DNA of 64,000 nt from Marinibacterium sp050389775 (GTDB taxonomy: Bacteria > Pseudomonadota > Alphaproteobacteria > Rhodobacterales > Rhodobacteraceae), in the NCBI RefSeq assembly GCF_050389775.1, contig NZ_CP177144.1:3658001-3722000 (forward strand). Direction: 5' to 3'. Every line of letters starts with the position of its first letter. The first letter of the stretch is position 1. This document shows, in pieces, positions 1-8,302 of the stretch. The notes beneath the pieces were generated by a model. It saw only the letters and a program-made list of their open reading frames with translations. It ran no database searches and had not been told where the DNA came from. The translations under genes were made by a program, and so were the position numbers.

Positions 1-1236
1 CGTGACGACAACCAGCGTCAGCAGCACGGGCGAGGATTGCAGCGTGACGACCAGCAGCCAGGCCAGCACCCGCACCCCGCGCCAGCGCACGGCCGACAGC
101 CAGCCCACGACCAGCGCACAGGCCAGCGTGGCCACCAGCGCGCCGGCCACCAGGACCAGCGAATTGACCATGCCCGCCAGGAAAAGGTTCCAGGCCGGCT
201 GGGTCATCAGCATCGGCAGGGTCGGCGCCACGCCCAGGGTCTCCTTGGACCAGGCCAGCGCGGCCTCGACCCGGGGCGCAAAGCGCGTGGGGTTAGGCGT
301 GGCATCCAGCGCGGGGATCAGGCAGCCGGGCGACAGCCGGTCCGGATCGGCGCAGGCCGGGCTGGCCCAGAGCGCCTGCTGGTCTTCCAGGAAGGCCGTG
401 AAGATCTCGTCGGCCCGGGCCAGGGCCAGGAAATCGCCGTCGCGATGCATGACCTGGCTGATCAGCTCCAGCGCCCTGGCCAGGTCGTCGGCACCGCTGC
501 GGGCCACGGCCATGCCCCAGGGCACGGGGTCAAAGCCCAGCTTGGGCGTGAACCGGTCGGCGAAATCGGGATCGGCAAAGTAGGAGGCAAAGAAACTGTC
601 GTCATGCGAGGCCAGCAGGCAGGTGCCGTCGCGCAGGGCGGCGGGCAGCCGCCCGGCCCCGTCGAACAGCATCACCCGCAGGTCGCGGGCGACGATCTGG
701 GCATTGGCGTAATTGCCGATCGTCGTGCAAACCGTCCGGTTGCGCAGGTCGGGCCAGTCGGCCACGTCCAGGTCGCGCGGGCCGACGATGATGGTTTCCG
801 ACCGGTAGTAATGCGGGCGGATGAACCGGGCCTGGCCATCGCGGCGGGTGTTGTGGCCCATGGTCGCGATGACCACGTCCGCCCCGCCCTCGGCCAGGGT
901 GGAAATCCGCGTGGCCGGGGTGACGGCCACCCATTCGGGCGTCACGCCCAGCCGGGCGGCCAGGATGCGGGCCACGTCGATGTCATAGCCGAAGCGTTCG
1001 GCGCCCAGCCGGGTCGCGAACAGCGGATAGCTGTCGCGCACGCCCACGCGCAATCGGCCCGAGCACAGCACCCGCACCAGGGCGTCTTCGGGCGCGGCGC
1101 AGGCCCCGGGCAGGTCGGCCCGGGTGCGGGCCAGCAGATCGGCCAGGGCCTCGTCCGGGGTCAGCGCCCAGCCGGGCACCAGGCAGGCCAGCCACAGCAA
1201 GGGCGCCAGCAACAGGGCCAGCCCGTGCCGCCTCAC
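1..1236 (-). CDS. Amino-acid-type ABC transporter: substrate-binding domain fused to permease (partial, runs off left edge)
   Basis: The protein starts at a GTG whose first bases overlap the stop of the methyltransferase gene (GTGA overlap). It opens with a hydrophobic signal segment (LALLLAPLLWLACLVPG). A family-3 periplasmic binding domain follows, with the typical LRVGVRDSYP opening and motifs such as FGYDIDVARILAARLGV and DVVIATMGHNTRR. After about residue 340 it continues into a hydrophobic permease region (LFLAGMVNSLVLVAGALVA, then LQSSPVLLTLVVV) and is cut by the window edge, so the full permease and any ATPase gene lie outside. Fusion of binding domain and permease in one chain is known for some polar amino acid importers. 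The substrate cannot be read. It is the third gene of an overlapping minus-strand operon with an adenylate cyclase and a methyltransferase. Confidence 0.8.
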   Translation of the reverse strand, partial: MRRHGLALLLAPLLWLACLVPGWALTPDEALADLLARTRADLPGACAAPEDALVRVLCSGRLRVGVRDSYPLFATRLGAERFGYDIDVARILAARLGVTPEWVAVTPATRISTLAEGGADVVIATMGHNTRRDGQARFIRPHYYRSETIIVGPRDLDVADWPDLRNRTVCTTIGNYANAQIVARDLRVMLFDGAGRLPAALRDGTCLLASHDDSFFASYFADPDFADRFTPKLGFDPVPWGMAVARSGADDLARALELISQVMHRDGDFLALARADEIFTAFLEDQQALWASPACADPDRLSPGCLIPALDATPNPTRFAPRVEAALAWSKETLGVAPTLPMLMTQPAWNLFLAGMVNSLVLVAGALVATLACALVVGWLSAVRWRGVRVLAWLLVVTLQSSPVLLTLVVVT

Positions 1237-1970
1237 CCGGGGTGATCCGTCGGCGGACGGGCGCGGGAGCCGTCGGCCGGGTCCGGGTGATCGCCGGGCC
1301 GGGCGATCCGCAGCACCAGCACCTCGGCAAAGACATGGCCGCCGAACTGATGCAGGGTCGTTCCCATCTCGCGCGTCAGCACCGCCGGGGTCATGTGGGT
1401 GAGCTTTTCGCGGGCGATGGACACGGTCATGCCGTCGATCACCCGGGCCTCCAGCCCGTGGTCCCGGGCCAGCGCCCGGGTGGCCGGCAGCCCGACAAAG
1501 GCGTTATGGGCCACCAGCGCCATGCCTCCGGGCGCCAGGTGGTCACCCAGCCCGGCGATGACCGGATCGAGCAGCCGCCGCCCGTCATCGCCGCCATCGC
1601 TCCAGCTGGGCAGGCGCGTGTCGATGGCGGCGTGATCCATCGGGAAATGCGGCAGGTTGGCCAGCACCATGTCGAACCGCTCGCCCCCAAAGGGGCCAAA
1701 CAGGCTGCCCGGCCGGATGTCGGCCACCGGGCCACCCGGCGGCGGCTCGGCCAGCAGGCGGGTGGTTTCGGCCAGCGCCGCCGGCTCTATGTCGACACCA
1801 CAGAGCCCCGCCGCGCCGAGGTCACGCGCCGCGGCCAGCAGGACGCCGCCGCCACAGCCCAGGTCGAGCACCCGCGCCCCCGCCACCCGGTCGCGATGGC
1901 GCAGCAACTGGCGGATGACCAGCGCCGAATAGGCGCTGGGGCGAAAGGCCGTGGCATCAGCTGTCGTCAC
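1233..1970 (-). CDS. Class I SAM-dependent methyltransferase, PrmC/HemK-like fold
   Basis: A 245-residue Rossmann methyltransferase. Motif I is VLDLGCGGGVLL (residues about 34-45), the acidic motif II is GVDIEP, and motif IV is NLPHFP, corresponding to the NPPY/NPPF motif of N-methyltransferases acting on protein Gln, RNA or DNA bases. The Leu in the second motif position and His in the fourth are departures from NPPY, so the substrate class is open. The start is a GTG at 1970 lying inside the end of the cyclase gene (14-bp overlap), and the stop overlaps the next gene, so the three genes are translationally coupled. The C-terminal tail is Pro/Arg/Asp-rich and probably unstructured. No target can be assigned. 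Confidence 0.75.
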   Translation of the reverse strand: MTTADATAFRPSAYSALVIRQLLRHRDRVAGARVLDLGCGGGVLLAAARDLGAAGLCGVDIEPAALAETTRLLAEPPPGGPVADIRPGSLFGPFGGERFDMVLANLPHFPMDHAAIDTRLPSWSDGGDDGRRLLDPVIAGLGDHLAPGGMALVAHNAFVGLPATRALARDHGLEARVIDGMTVSIAREKLTHMTPAVLTREMGTTLHQFGGHVFAEVLVLRIARPGDHPDPADGSRARPPTDHPG

Positions 1971-4533
1971 GGGCCACCTCTGCCAGCCGCGCCGGCGTCT
2001 CGCCGGTCAGCCGGTCGACATGCACCCGGGCCACCGGGTCTTCGGGCCGCAGGTCGAGCACCGCGCGGTAGCCAGCCAGCGCCCCGGCCCGATCCCCGGC
2101 CACCAGCGCATCGAAAGCCGCCCGCGTGGCCCGGGCCAGGGCCAGGTCGGCCGCATCGGGTTCCAGCTCGCCCCCGGCCTCGTAGGCGCCCAGAAGCTCG
2201 TAGACCGTGATCCGCGCCCGCCGGCCCTTGACCGACACCTCGTCGACCGGCCGCACGCACAGCCGGTCGCCGGCCTCGCGGAAGGTGTCGTGGCTGATGC
2301 AGATCAGCGTGCCGTATTCCTTGTTCAGCGCTTCCAGCCGGGCGGCGATGTTCACGCCATCGCCCAGCACGGTATAGCTCATCCGTTCCTTCGAGCCGAC
2401 ATTGCCCACCAGCACGCTGTCGGAATGGATGCCCACGCGCAGGCGCATCGGCGGGGCCTCGTCGGCCCGCCAGCCGGCATTCATGCGCTCCAGCTGCTGC
2501 TGGATGCGCAGCGCCGCGACACAGGCATGCCAGGCGTGATCATCGAGCGACGCCGGTGCGCCCCAGAAGGCCATCACCCCGTCGCCGACGAATTTGTCGA
2601 TCGTGCCCCGTTCGCGGTGGACCTGCCCCGAGACCAGTTCAAGCATGGTCGAGATCCGTTGCAGCAGCTCGCGCGAGGCGATGCGCTCGGCCAGGGCCGA
2701 AAAGCCCTCCATGTCGGAAAAGAAGATCGTCAGGAACTTGCTCTGCCCGCCGATGTCCAGCTTTTGATCCGACATCAGCAGCTGGCGCACCAGGCCCACG
2801 GGCACGAAGCGGGCAAAAGCCTGGACGGCGATGTCGAGCGTGTCGATGGCCCGCGACAGCGCGGCGATCTCGCGGACCGAGGAGTGCACGGCCGGCAGGT
2901 CGTCCCCCGGTTCCAGCGCCTGGATGCGGGCGACCTTGGCCGACAGCCGGCGCAGGGGCGAGGCCACCAGGCTGGCCACCAGGTAGATGATCAGCAGCTG
3001 CACGGCCACGGCGACCAGGCCAAAGATCATCATGTGGCGGTTGTTGCGCGTCAGTTCGGCGGTGAAATCAGCCAGCGGCGTCAGGACCATCAGCCGCCAG
3101 GGCTTGCCAAGGTCATCGGCGAAGTCGGACAGGCCGACGATGTATTCCTGCCCCTCGTGGACATAGCTGAAGACCTCGTCGGCGGCCTGTTGCGGGCGGT
3201 TGGCATAGGCCAGGGCGACCAGCCGGTCGCCCAGGTCGGTGACATGCGGCAGGCGCAGGGCGCGGTTGTCGTCGCCGTATTGCATCGACCGGTCCGAAGC
3301 GGCCAGCACGTTGCCACCATCGTCGAGCAGGTAGCTGACGCTGTTGGGGCTGAGCGGGTTGTCGGCCAGGTAGGCCGAGAAATTGTCGAGCGTGACGTCG
3401 ATGGCCACGACACCGGCCGGATCGACCGGCCCGCCCGCATCCTCGGCGGGGATGGCGGGCAGATCGGGGATATCGGCAATGACGGGCGCATCGGGTGCAA
3501 CGCCCCCCGCAGGCGCATCGGGCATATCGGTCGCGGCGGGGGCATCGGGTGCGCCAGCCGGCGCAGGCGCATCGGCCCCGGGCGCATCGGCTGCTGCGGG
3601 GACATCCGCCCCGGCCGTCGTACCCGCTCCAGCGGCCCCGGCGGCCACAGCGGCTGCACCGGCCCCGGCGGACGCATCAGCTCCACCCGCCCCACCGGCC
3701 CCGGCAGACGCACCAGCTCCACCCGCCCCACCGGCCCCGGCGGGGGCATCAGCCCCATCCGGCCCGGCCCCCGGGGCCTGGCCAAAGGGCGCAGCCACGG
3801 TAAAGCCGACCAGCCCGAAGGCCCAGAAGATCTCGGGATCGGTCATCGTGGTCGTGCCGGCCTCGGCGGCCTGGCGATACCAGGGCCGTTCGCGCGGGTC
3901 ATAATCTGTCCCGACCGCGACCTCGCCCAGCTCGCGGCCCTCGCCGTCGAGAAACACGTACCGGTCCAACAGCGGCCGGTCCGGCTCCGGTTCCAGCAGG
4001 CGCCAGGCAAATTCGGCCCCCGGCGGCGGCAGGCTGTCATGGATGGCAATCGAGGGATCGCTGATCCGGCGGGCCTGGCGGAAGGATCCGTCGGCCATGC
4101 CGACATAGGCGTTGATCGCGGTCTGGCTGTGCTGGAGGACGCGCAGCAGGTAGCCCAGCGACCGGTTGTTGCCGAAAAAGCCCGGCTCCTGCCCGCCCAG
4201 CTCGGCAGCGGTGGCGATCAGGGCGGTGAAGGTTCGGAACTCACCGGCGATGTCCTCGACCGTCTCGGCGCGGAAGGTTTCGACCAGGTCCATCGCATGG
4301 TCACGCACCACGCGGTCGGTCGAGCGGTAGTTGATCTGGATGATGGCCAGCAGGACCGGCAGGGTGATGGCCATGACCACCAGCAGGACGGCCGGTTTCA
4401 GCGGGATCGACCGGCCCCGTGGTTCGCCTGGCTCGCCGGCCGCCCCATCGGGGGTCTGCGCATGGGCCGGGACATCGGAGGTCCGGCCGGTGACCGGCGG
4501 GCCGGCCTTGGGGTCGATGGTTCGGCGCTGCAT
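1957..4533 (-). CDS. Membrane class III adenylate cyclase with dCache-like sensor and TPR-like tail
   Basis: About 858 residues from the ATG at 4533; a GTG at 4554 is an alternative. Order: transmembrane helix near residues 43-65, a periplasmic dCache-like sensor (RERPWYRQAAEAG and RLMVLTPLADF are typical signatures), a second transmembrane helix (MMIFGLVAVAVQLLIIYLVA) with a HAMP-like segment, then a class III cyclase domain near 600-770. The two metal-binding Asp lie in FFSDMEGFS and VGDGVMAFWGAP, the Lys of IDKFVGDG favours ATP, and the Asn/Arg transition-state residues lie in NIAARLE. The C-terminus (about 775-858) is helical and TPR-like. The sensor is interrupted by an Ala/Gly/Pro/Asp-rich stretch of about 100 residues containing 12-residue repeats. 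Role inferred: cAMP synthesis in response to an extracellular ligand. The ligand is unknown; co-transcription with an ABC importer suggests a link. Confidence 0.85.
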   Translation of the reverse strand: MQRRTIDPKAGPPVTGRTSDVPAHAQTPDGAAGEPGEPRGRSIPLKPAVLLVVMAITLPVLLAIIQINYRSTDRVVRDHAMDLVETFRAETVEDIAGEFRTFTALIATAAELGGQEPGFFGNNRSLGYLLRVLQHSQTAINAYVGMADGSFRQARRISDPSIAIHDSLPPPGAEFAWRLLEPEPDRPLLDRYVFLDGEGRELGEVAVGTDYDPRERPWYRQAAEAGTTTMTDPEIFWAFGLVGFTVAAPFGQAPGAGPDGADAPAGAGGAGGAGASAGAGGAGGADASAGAGAAAVAAGAAGAGTTAGADVPAAADAPGADAPAPAGAPDAPAATDMPDAPAGGVAPDAPVIADIPDLPAIPAEDAGGPVDPAGVVAIDVTLDNFSAYLADNPLSPNSVSYLLDDGGNVLAASDRSMQYGDDNRALRLPHVTDLGDRLVALAYANRPQQAADEVFSYVHEGQEYIVGLSDFADDLGKPWRLMVLTPLADFTAELTRNNRHMMIFGLVAVAVQLLIIYLVASLVASPLRRLSAKVARIQALEPGDDLPAVHSSVREIAALSRAIDTLDIAVQAFARFVPVGLVRQLLMSDQKLDIGGQSKFLTIFFSDMEGFSALAERIASRELLQRISTMLELVSGQVHRERGTIDKFVGDGVMAFWGAPASLDDHAWHACVAALRIQQQLERMNAGWRADEAPPMRLRVGIHSDSVLVGNVGSKERMSYTVLGDGVNIAARLEALNKEYGTLICISHDTFREAGDRLCVRPVDEVSVKGRRARITVYELLGAYEAGGELEPDAADLALARATRAAFDALVAGDRAGALAGYRAVLDLRPEDPVARVHVDRLTGETPARLAEVARDDS
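3674..3760 (-). repeat. 36-bp tandem repeat inside the cyclase sensor domain
   Basis: Two full 36-bp units (3674-3709 and 3710-3745) and a partial third unit (3746-3760). The units differ at only a few bases and all begin GCAYCAGC on the plus strand. Read in the cyclase frame, each unit gives a 12-residue Ala/Gly-rich block ending in Gly-Ala-Ser or Asp-Ala-Ser. A longer degenerate Ala/Pro/Asp tract (about 3430-3770) surrounds it. Because 36 is divisible by three, copy-number changes would keep the frame. Confidence 0.85.
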
Positions 4534-4827
4534 TCGACGGCATTCCGCTGGCACGGCGGCCGGCAGGCGGGGCCGGCGCTCCCTTGGCTATGGCCCGGGG
4601 TCAGCCAGGCCGGTCCGGTCTGCCTGCCGCGCGCCCCGCCCGCAGGGGGGCAAGAGCGCCGGAAACCGGGTAGAGCTGTCCTAACAGAAGGTTTTTCAAC
4701 TGCATAGCCGGCTTGCCCCACCCCCGGTCGCGGCACGGCAAAGCGATGCGCTTTGCCGTGGACTTGTGCGCTGAACGCAACACCGGGCGGGCGGTGCGGC
4801 GGCGCGGGGGGCACCCGGGCCGGCGCG
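4534..4827. other. Intergenic region between adenine deaminase and the cyclase
   Basis: About 290 bp with no gene I can support. It holds a strong hairpin (4734-4760) downstream of the minus-strand deaminase and a locally AT-richer stretch near 4690-4715 (TTGAAAAACC on the minus strand) that could belong to the cyclase promoter. No convincing -35/-10 pair was found. Confidence 0.5.
4734..4760 (-). terminator. 12-bp perfect hairpin after the purine operon
   Basis: Two perfectly complementary 12-base arms (4734-4745 and 4749-4760) separated by three bases lie about 70 bp beyond the stop of the adenine deaminase gene on the minus strand. No U-tract follows, so it may be an mRNA 3'-end stabiliser or Rho-associated site rather than a classical intrinsic terminator. 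Confidence 0.5.
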
Positions 4828-6756
4828 CTACCAGACCACCGGGTGGGTCTGGCCCGTCTGCACCTGCACCAGCCCCTGCGGCGCATGGGCCGAGGGCGCG
4901 ACGAGGTTCCAGCGCCAGGGCGAACAGGTCAGCGTGGCAAAGGCCAGCCGTTCGGGAAAGCCCGGGCCCCAGCGGGGATGGAAGCTGGGCTCGAACATCC
5001 AGTCGACCTTGTCGCCCGCGGCATAGAGCGCGGCCATGTCGGCCTGCAGCGCCTCGGCCGGGCGGGCGGTCATCAGGCCGGCGATCTCGTATGCCACGGT
5101 GGCCACGACCTGGCCGTGATGAACCAGCACCCAGCCGCCGCCCATCTCGGCGCAGGTGTTGACGGCCAGGGCCATGGCCGCATCGCAGGAGCCGACGGCC
5201 CAGATGTTGTGCTTGTCATGGGCCATCGAACAGCACAGCGCCGTGCCGGGATCGCGCGGGCCGCAGCCCAGCCAGAACATGCGGGACACGCCGGCCTGGC
5301 CGGAATAGCGATCGACGATGGCGAACTTGGTGATGTTGCGGCCCGGGTCGCGCTGGACGGTGCCGTCGGCGACCGGCAGCGTGTAGGTCAGGAAATCGTC
5401 ATCCCAGTGGAACGGGCGCAGCACGGCGGCGGACATGCTCTCCCGGCCTGCATCGGCCGGTATCGCGAAATCGGCGGCATCGAGCGGTCGGCCGATATTG
5501 ACCGTCTGGCGGGCCCAGTCGGGCCAGTCGATCCGCGGCAGCGGCCCGATGTAGCGCGCGCCCTCGGAGACCTGGCGCCCGTCGGCCCAGACCTCGGCGA
5601 TGCGGAAGCTGTCGGCATCCGACAGCAGCACCAGGTCGGCAAAGCGCCCCGGCGCGACCGACCCCACCCAGGGCGTCAGGCGCATGTGGCGGGCCGGGTT
5701 GATCGTGGCCAGCTGGACGGCGGTTTCCACCGGCAGCCCGGCCTCGATGGCCATGCGCACGTTGCGGTCCGTCGCGCCTCCGTCCAGCACGTCGGCGGCA
5801 GGGCGGTCATCGGTGGCCAGCGCCACCTGCGACCAGTCGCGCAGCCCGCGTTCGAGCAGCCCGGCGATGATCTCGGCCCCGGTGTGGATGCGGATCTCGA
5901 CGAAAAGCCCGGCCTGCAGCTTGTCAAAGGCCTCCTGCGCGGTCCAGGCCTCGTGGTCCGAAGTGATGCCCGACGCCGAGAAGGCATTGATGTTGGGCAG
6001 GTCCCGGATGCCCGCCGCATGGCCTTCGACCACGGCCCGGGCCTGCCAGGTGGCCTCGATCATCGACCACAGCCGGGGATGGGCCGGGTTGGCTGCATCG
6101 CGCACGGCGGGCCAGTCCATGACCTCGTCCAGCCCGGCCACCATCAGGCTTTCGGCCAGGAAGCGGCTCTGGTCGTCGCCATCGAGATGGGCGCCGTGTT
6201 CCCAGGCCGTGGGCGGCACGGCCGAGCCGGGCAGCGGGAAGATCTTCAGCGGCGAGCCGGCGCGGCGGGCGGCCAGCCAGAAATCCAGGGTGCGGGCGGG
6301 CACGACGTTGGAAAACTCGTGGCTGGCCTCGCAGGTCCAGGTGTTGCCCCGGGGCAGGACCAGCGCGGCCTCGTATTCGGGGGTGACATGGCTGCTTTCG
6401 ATATGCTTGTGCACCTCGCCCAGCCCGGGCACGGCCGACAGGCCGGGGCGGTCGATGGTCTGGCCGGCGGTGCCGGGATAGCTGCCGCGCGACCCGACAA
6501 AGGCCACCCGGCCGCGCCAGATGGCCAGCTCGACATCCGGGCGCCACAGGCCGCTGTGGGTGTCGAGCAGCCGGCCGAGGCGCAGCAGCGTGTCGGCCGG
6601 CGTCCGGCCCAGCGAGACGTCGATCAACTCGCGGCGCAGGGCGGCCTCGCCCGCGGCGGTGATTTCGCGGGTCGCGGGATCGGGGGCGGTTGCGGAGGTC
6701 GCGGCGTTTGCGGCGGCCGTCGAAGCAAAGCCGGAGGTCGGGGCGCGGTCGGTCAC
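4828..6756 (-). CDS. ade: Adenine deaminase (Ade family amidohydrolase)
   Basis: Hydrolyses adenine to hypoxanthine and ammonia. About 642 residues from a GTG at 6756, chosen because it overlaps the upstream stop (GTGA); an in-frame GTG at 6768 is an alternative. The metal-binding motif reads GLGEVHKHIESSHVTP, where the two His of HxH and the following IESS are the Ade signature. Further family hallmarks are a central histidine-rich amidohydrolase core and, in the C-terminal third, the second Ade domain (SRMFWLGCGPRD, ALCCSMAHDKHN). The first 35 residues are Ala/Thr-rich and non-conserved. It is the last gene of the nine-gene operon, directly after the phosphoribosyltransferase, which fits purine salvage. 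Family assignment is firm; the preferred substrate could be a modified adenine. Confidence 0.88.
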   Translation of the reverse strand: MTDRAPTSGFASTAAANAATSATAPDPATREITAAGEAALRRELIDVSLGRTPADTLLRLGRLLDTHSGLWRPDVELAIWRGRVAFVGSRGSYPGTAGQTIDRPGLSAVPGLGEVHKHIESSHVTPEYEAALVLPRGNTWTCEASHEFSNVVPARTLDFWLAARRAGSPLKIFPLPGSAVPPTAWEHGAHLDGDDQSRFLAESLMVAGLDEVMDWPAVRDAANPAHPRLWSMIEATWQARAVVEGHAAGIRDLPNINAFSASGITSDHEAWTAQEAFDKLQAGLFVEIRIHTGAEIIAGLLERGLRDWSQVALATDDRPAADVLDGGATDRNVRMAIEAGLPVETAVQLATINPARHMRLTPWVGSVAPGRFADLVLLSDADSFRIAEVWADGRQVSEGARYIGPLPRIDWPDWARQTVNIGRPLDAADFAIPADAGRESMSAAVLRPFHWDDDFLTYTLPVADGTVQRDPGRNITKFAIVDRYSGQAGVSRMFWLGCGPRDPGTALCCSMAHDKHNIWAVGSCDAAMALAVNTCAEMGGGWVLVHHGQVVATVAYEIAGLMTARPAEALQADMAALYAAGDKVDWMFEPSFHPRWGPGFPERLAFATLTCSPWRWNLVAPSAHAPQGLVQVQTGQTHPVVW

Positions 6757-7412
6757 GGGGCCACCCACCCTGCCCCGGCGCGCGCCAGGATCGGCGTGCG
6801 GAAGGCCGCGCAGACGGGCATGTCGCCGACCTTGCCGGCCCAGCTCTCGCCCTGCAGCATCGCCGCGCCCAGGGCCACGGGCACAACCCCGGCCAGGGCC
6901 AGCACGTCCAGCACGGCGGCGATCGAGCTGCCCGTCGACAGCACGTCGTCGACCACGGCCACCCGGCGGCCGTCCAGCAGGGGCAGCATGCGCGGATCGA
7001 GATAGAGCCGCTTGCCCCCGCCCGGCGTGGTGATCGAGGACATCGGCACCGACAGGGCATCGTCGTACCAGAACTTGCGCGAATTCCCCAGCGGCACCAT
7101 GCGCGGGTGGCCCAGCCGCCGGGCCACGGCCTCGGCCAGGGGCAGGCCCAGCGTCGGCACGGCCACGATGATTTCGGGCGCATGGGCGCGCAGGCCCTCG
7201 GCCACGGTCGCGGCCAGGGCGTCCAGCACGTCAAAGCTGGCCTGGTTGAGGATCAGCGAGGCCACGCCCCGGTCGCTGTCGGGCAGCGCCCGGATCGGCA
7301 GCAGGACCTGGCGCGGGCCGAGCGCCACGGCAAAGGTCTCCTGGTCGGGCTGGACGCCCGGATGCAGGTCGTCATGCAGGCTCTGCCAGACATCGAGGCG
7401 CATGGCGGTCAT
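6753..7412 (-). CDS. Purine-type phosphoribosyltransferase
   Basis: 219 residues from the ATG at 7412, which overlaps the nucleoside hydrolase stop (ATGA). The PRPP-binding loop VAVVDDVLSTGSSIAAVL is a clear type I phosphoribosyltransferase signature (two acidic residues, then a small-residue turn). An upstream helix-strand segment, EIIVAVPTLGLPLAEAVARRLG, carries the PPi-loop region and resembles adenine/xanthine phosphoribosyltransferases. The reaction is base plus PRPP to nucleotide plus pyrophosphate in the cytoplasm. Position between a nucleoside hydrolase and an adenine deaminase suggests it captures the free purine (hypoxanthine, xanthine or adenine). The base cannot be decided by eye. 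The stop overlaps the next start. Confidence 0.8.
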   Translation of the reverse strand: MTAMRLDVWQSLHDDLHPGVQPDQETFAVALGPRQVLLPIRALPDSDRGVASLILNQASFDVLDALAATVAEGLRAHAPEIIVAVPTLGLPLAEAVARRLGHPRMVPLGNSRKFWYDDALSVPMSSITTPGGGKRLYLDPRMLPLLDGRRVAVVDDVLSTGSSIAAVLDVLALAGVVPVALGAAMLQGESWAGKVGDMPVCAAFRTPILARAGAGWVAP

Positions 7413-8302
7413 GCCGACAGGCCGTCCAGCAGGGCATCGCGCAGGGCGTCGGCCTGCAGGCCCATGGCCACGCGGATGCGGCAATCGCCGGGCACCAGCG
7501 CGCCGGTGTCCAGGTCGACGTCCAGCGCCCTTGGCTCGACGTGGAACAGCGCTTCGTGGCAGGCCAGCAGCGGCACGCAGGGATCGTGCAGCGGGCGGCT
7601 TTCGGCGCCCTTGGCCTGGTGGGCGGTCTGCACGAAATAGGCGTCGATCAGGTCGGCCGTGGCCCGGGCCGGGGCGTTGTCCGCCGCGCGCAGGCGGTCG
7701 AGATATGCCGCATCGGCGCGCAGCTGGCGGGTGGCGTCCAGCGGGATCAGCGTCAGGTCGAGCCCGGCGGCCAGCACGCGGGCGGCGGCCTCGGGATCAT
7801 GGGCGATGTTGAACTCGGCCTTTGGGCCGACATTGCCCGGCTCGTCCACGGCCCCGCCCATGGCAATGACCCGGCGGATGCGCCGGGCGGCCTCGGGGGC
7901 ATCGGCCAGCAGCAGGGCGACATTGGTCAGCGGGCCGAGGCAATGCAGGTCGACCGTGCCGACCGGCGCGGCCATCAGGATGCGGGCCATGGCCGCCACG
8001 GCGCCTTCGTCCGACGGCGGGGCCAGCGGATCGGGAAAGGCCACCCCGCCCAGCCCGTCATTGCCATGGATCGCGGTTTCCGAGCGCGGCTCGCGGCCCA
8101 GCGGCACATCGGCCCCGGGATGCACGGGCACATCCACCCCGGCCAGCGCCGCGATGCGCCCGGCATTGGGCGTGGTCACGCCCAGGCCGACATTGCCGCC
8201 CAGGGTGGTCAGGGCCAGCACGTCGAGGCCGGGATGGCGCAGGGCGTAGAGAATGGCGATGGCATCGTCGATGCCCGGGTCGGTGTCGATGATCACTTGC
8301 AT
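7409..8302 (-). CDS. Inosine/uridine-preferring nucleoside hydrolase
   Basis: 297 residues starting MQVIIDTDPGIDDAIAI. The N-terminal DTDPGIDD cluster, with four Asp that hold the catalytic calcium and the ribose, defines the IUNH family, and the conserved second half (AEFNIAHDPEAA) is present. It hydrolyses the N-glycosidic bond of ribonucleosides to base and ribose in the cytoplasm. The ATG at 8302 lies 10 bp inside the end of the M20 peptidase gene, indicating translational coupling. Downstream neighbours convert free purine bases, so purine ribonucleosides are the most likely substrates. Family certain; base specificity inferred from context. Confidence 0.88.
   Translation of the reverse strand: MQVIIDTDPGIDDAIAILYALRHPGLDVLALTTLGGNVGLGVTTPNAGRIAALAGVDVPVHPGADVPLGREPRSETAIHGNDGLGGVAFPDPLAPPSDEGAVAAMARILMAAPVGTVDLHCLGPLTNVALLLADAPEAARRIRRVIAMGGAVDEPGNVGPKAEFNIAHDPEAAARVLAAGLDLTLIPLDATRQLRADAAYLDRLRAADNAPARATADLIDAYFVQTAHQAKGAESRPLHDPCVPLLACHEALFHVEPRALDVDLDTGALVPGDCRIRVAMGLQADALRDALLDGLSA

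Noticed and set aside
1951..4707. Long plus-strand open frame (918 codons) opposite the adenylate cyclase
   Set aside because: Low-complexity Arg/Gly/His/Gln-rich translation with no domain; it mirrors the GC-skewed codons of the real cyclase gene on the other strand.
4753..7005. Plus-strand open frame (750 codons) across the deaminase and phosphoribosyltransferase genes
   Set aside because: Antisense to two well-supported enzymes; composition is typical of GC-rich shadow frames.
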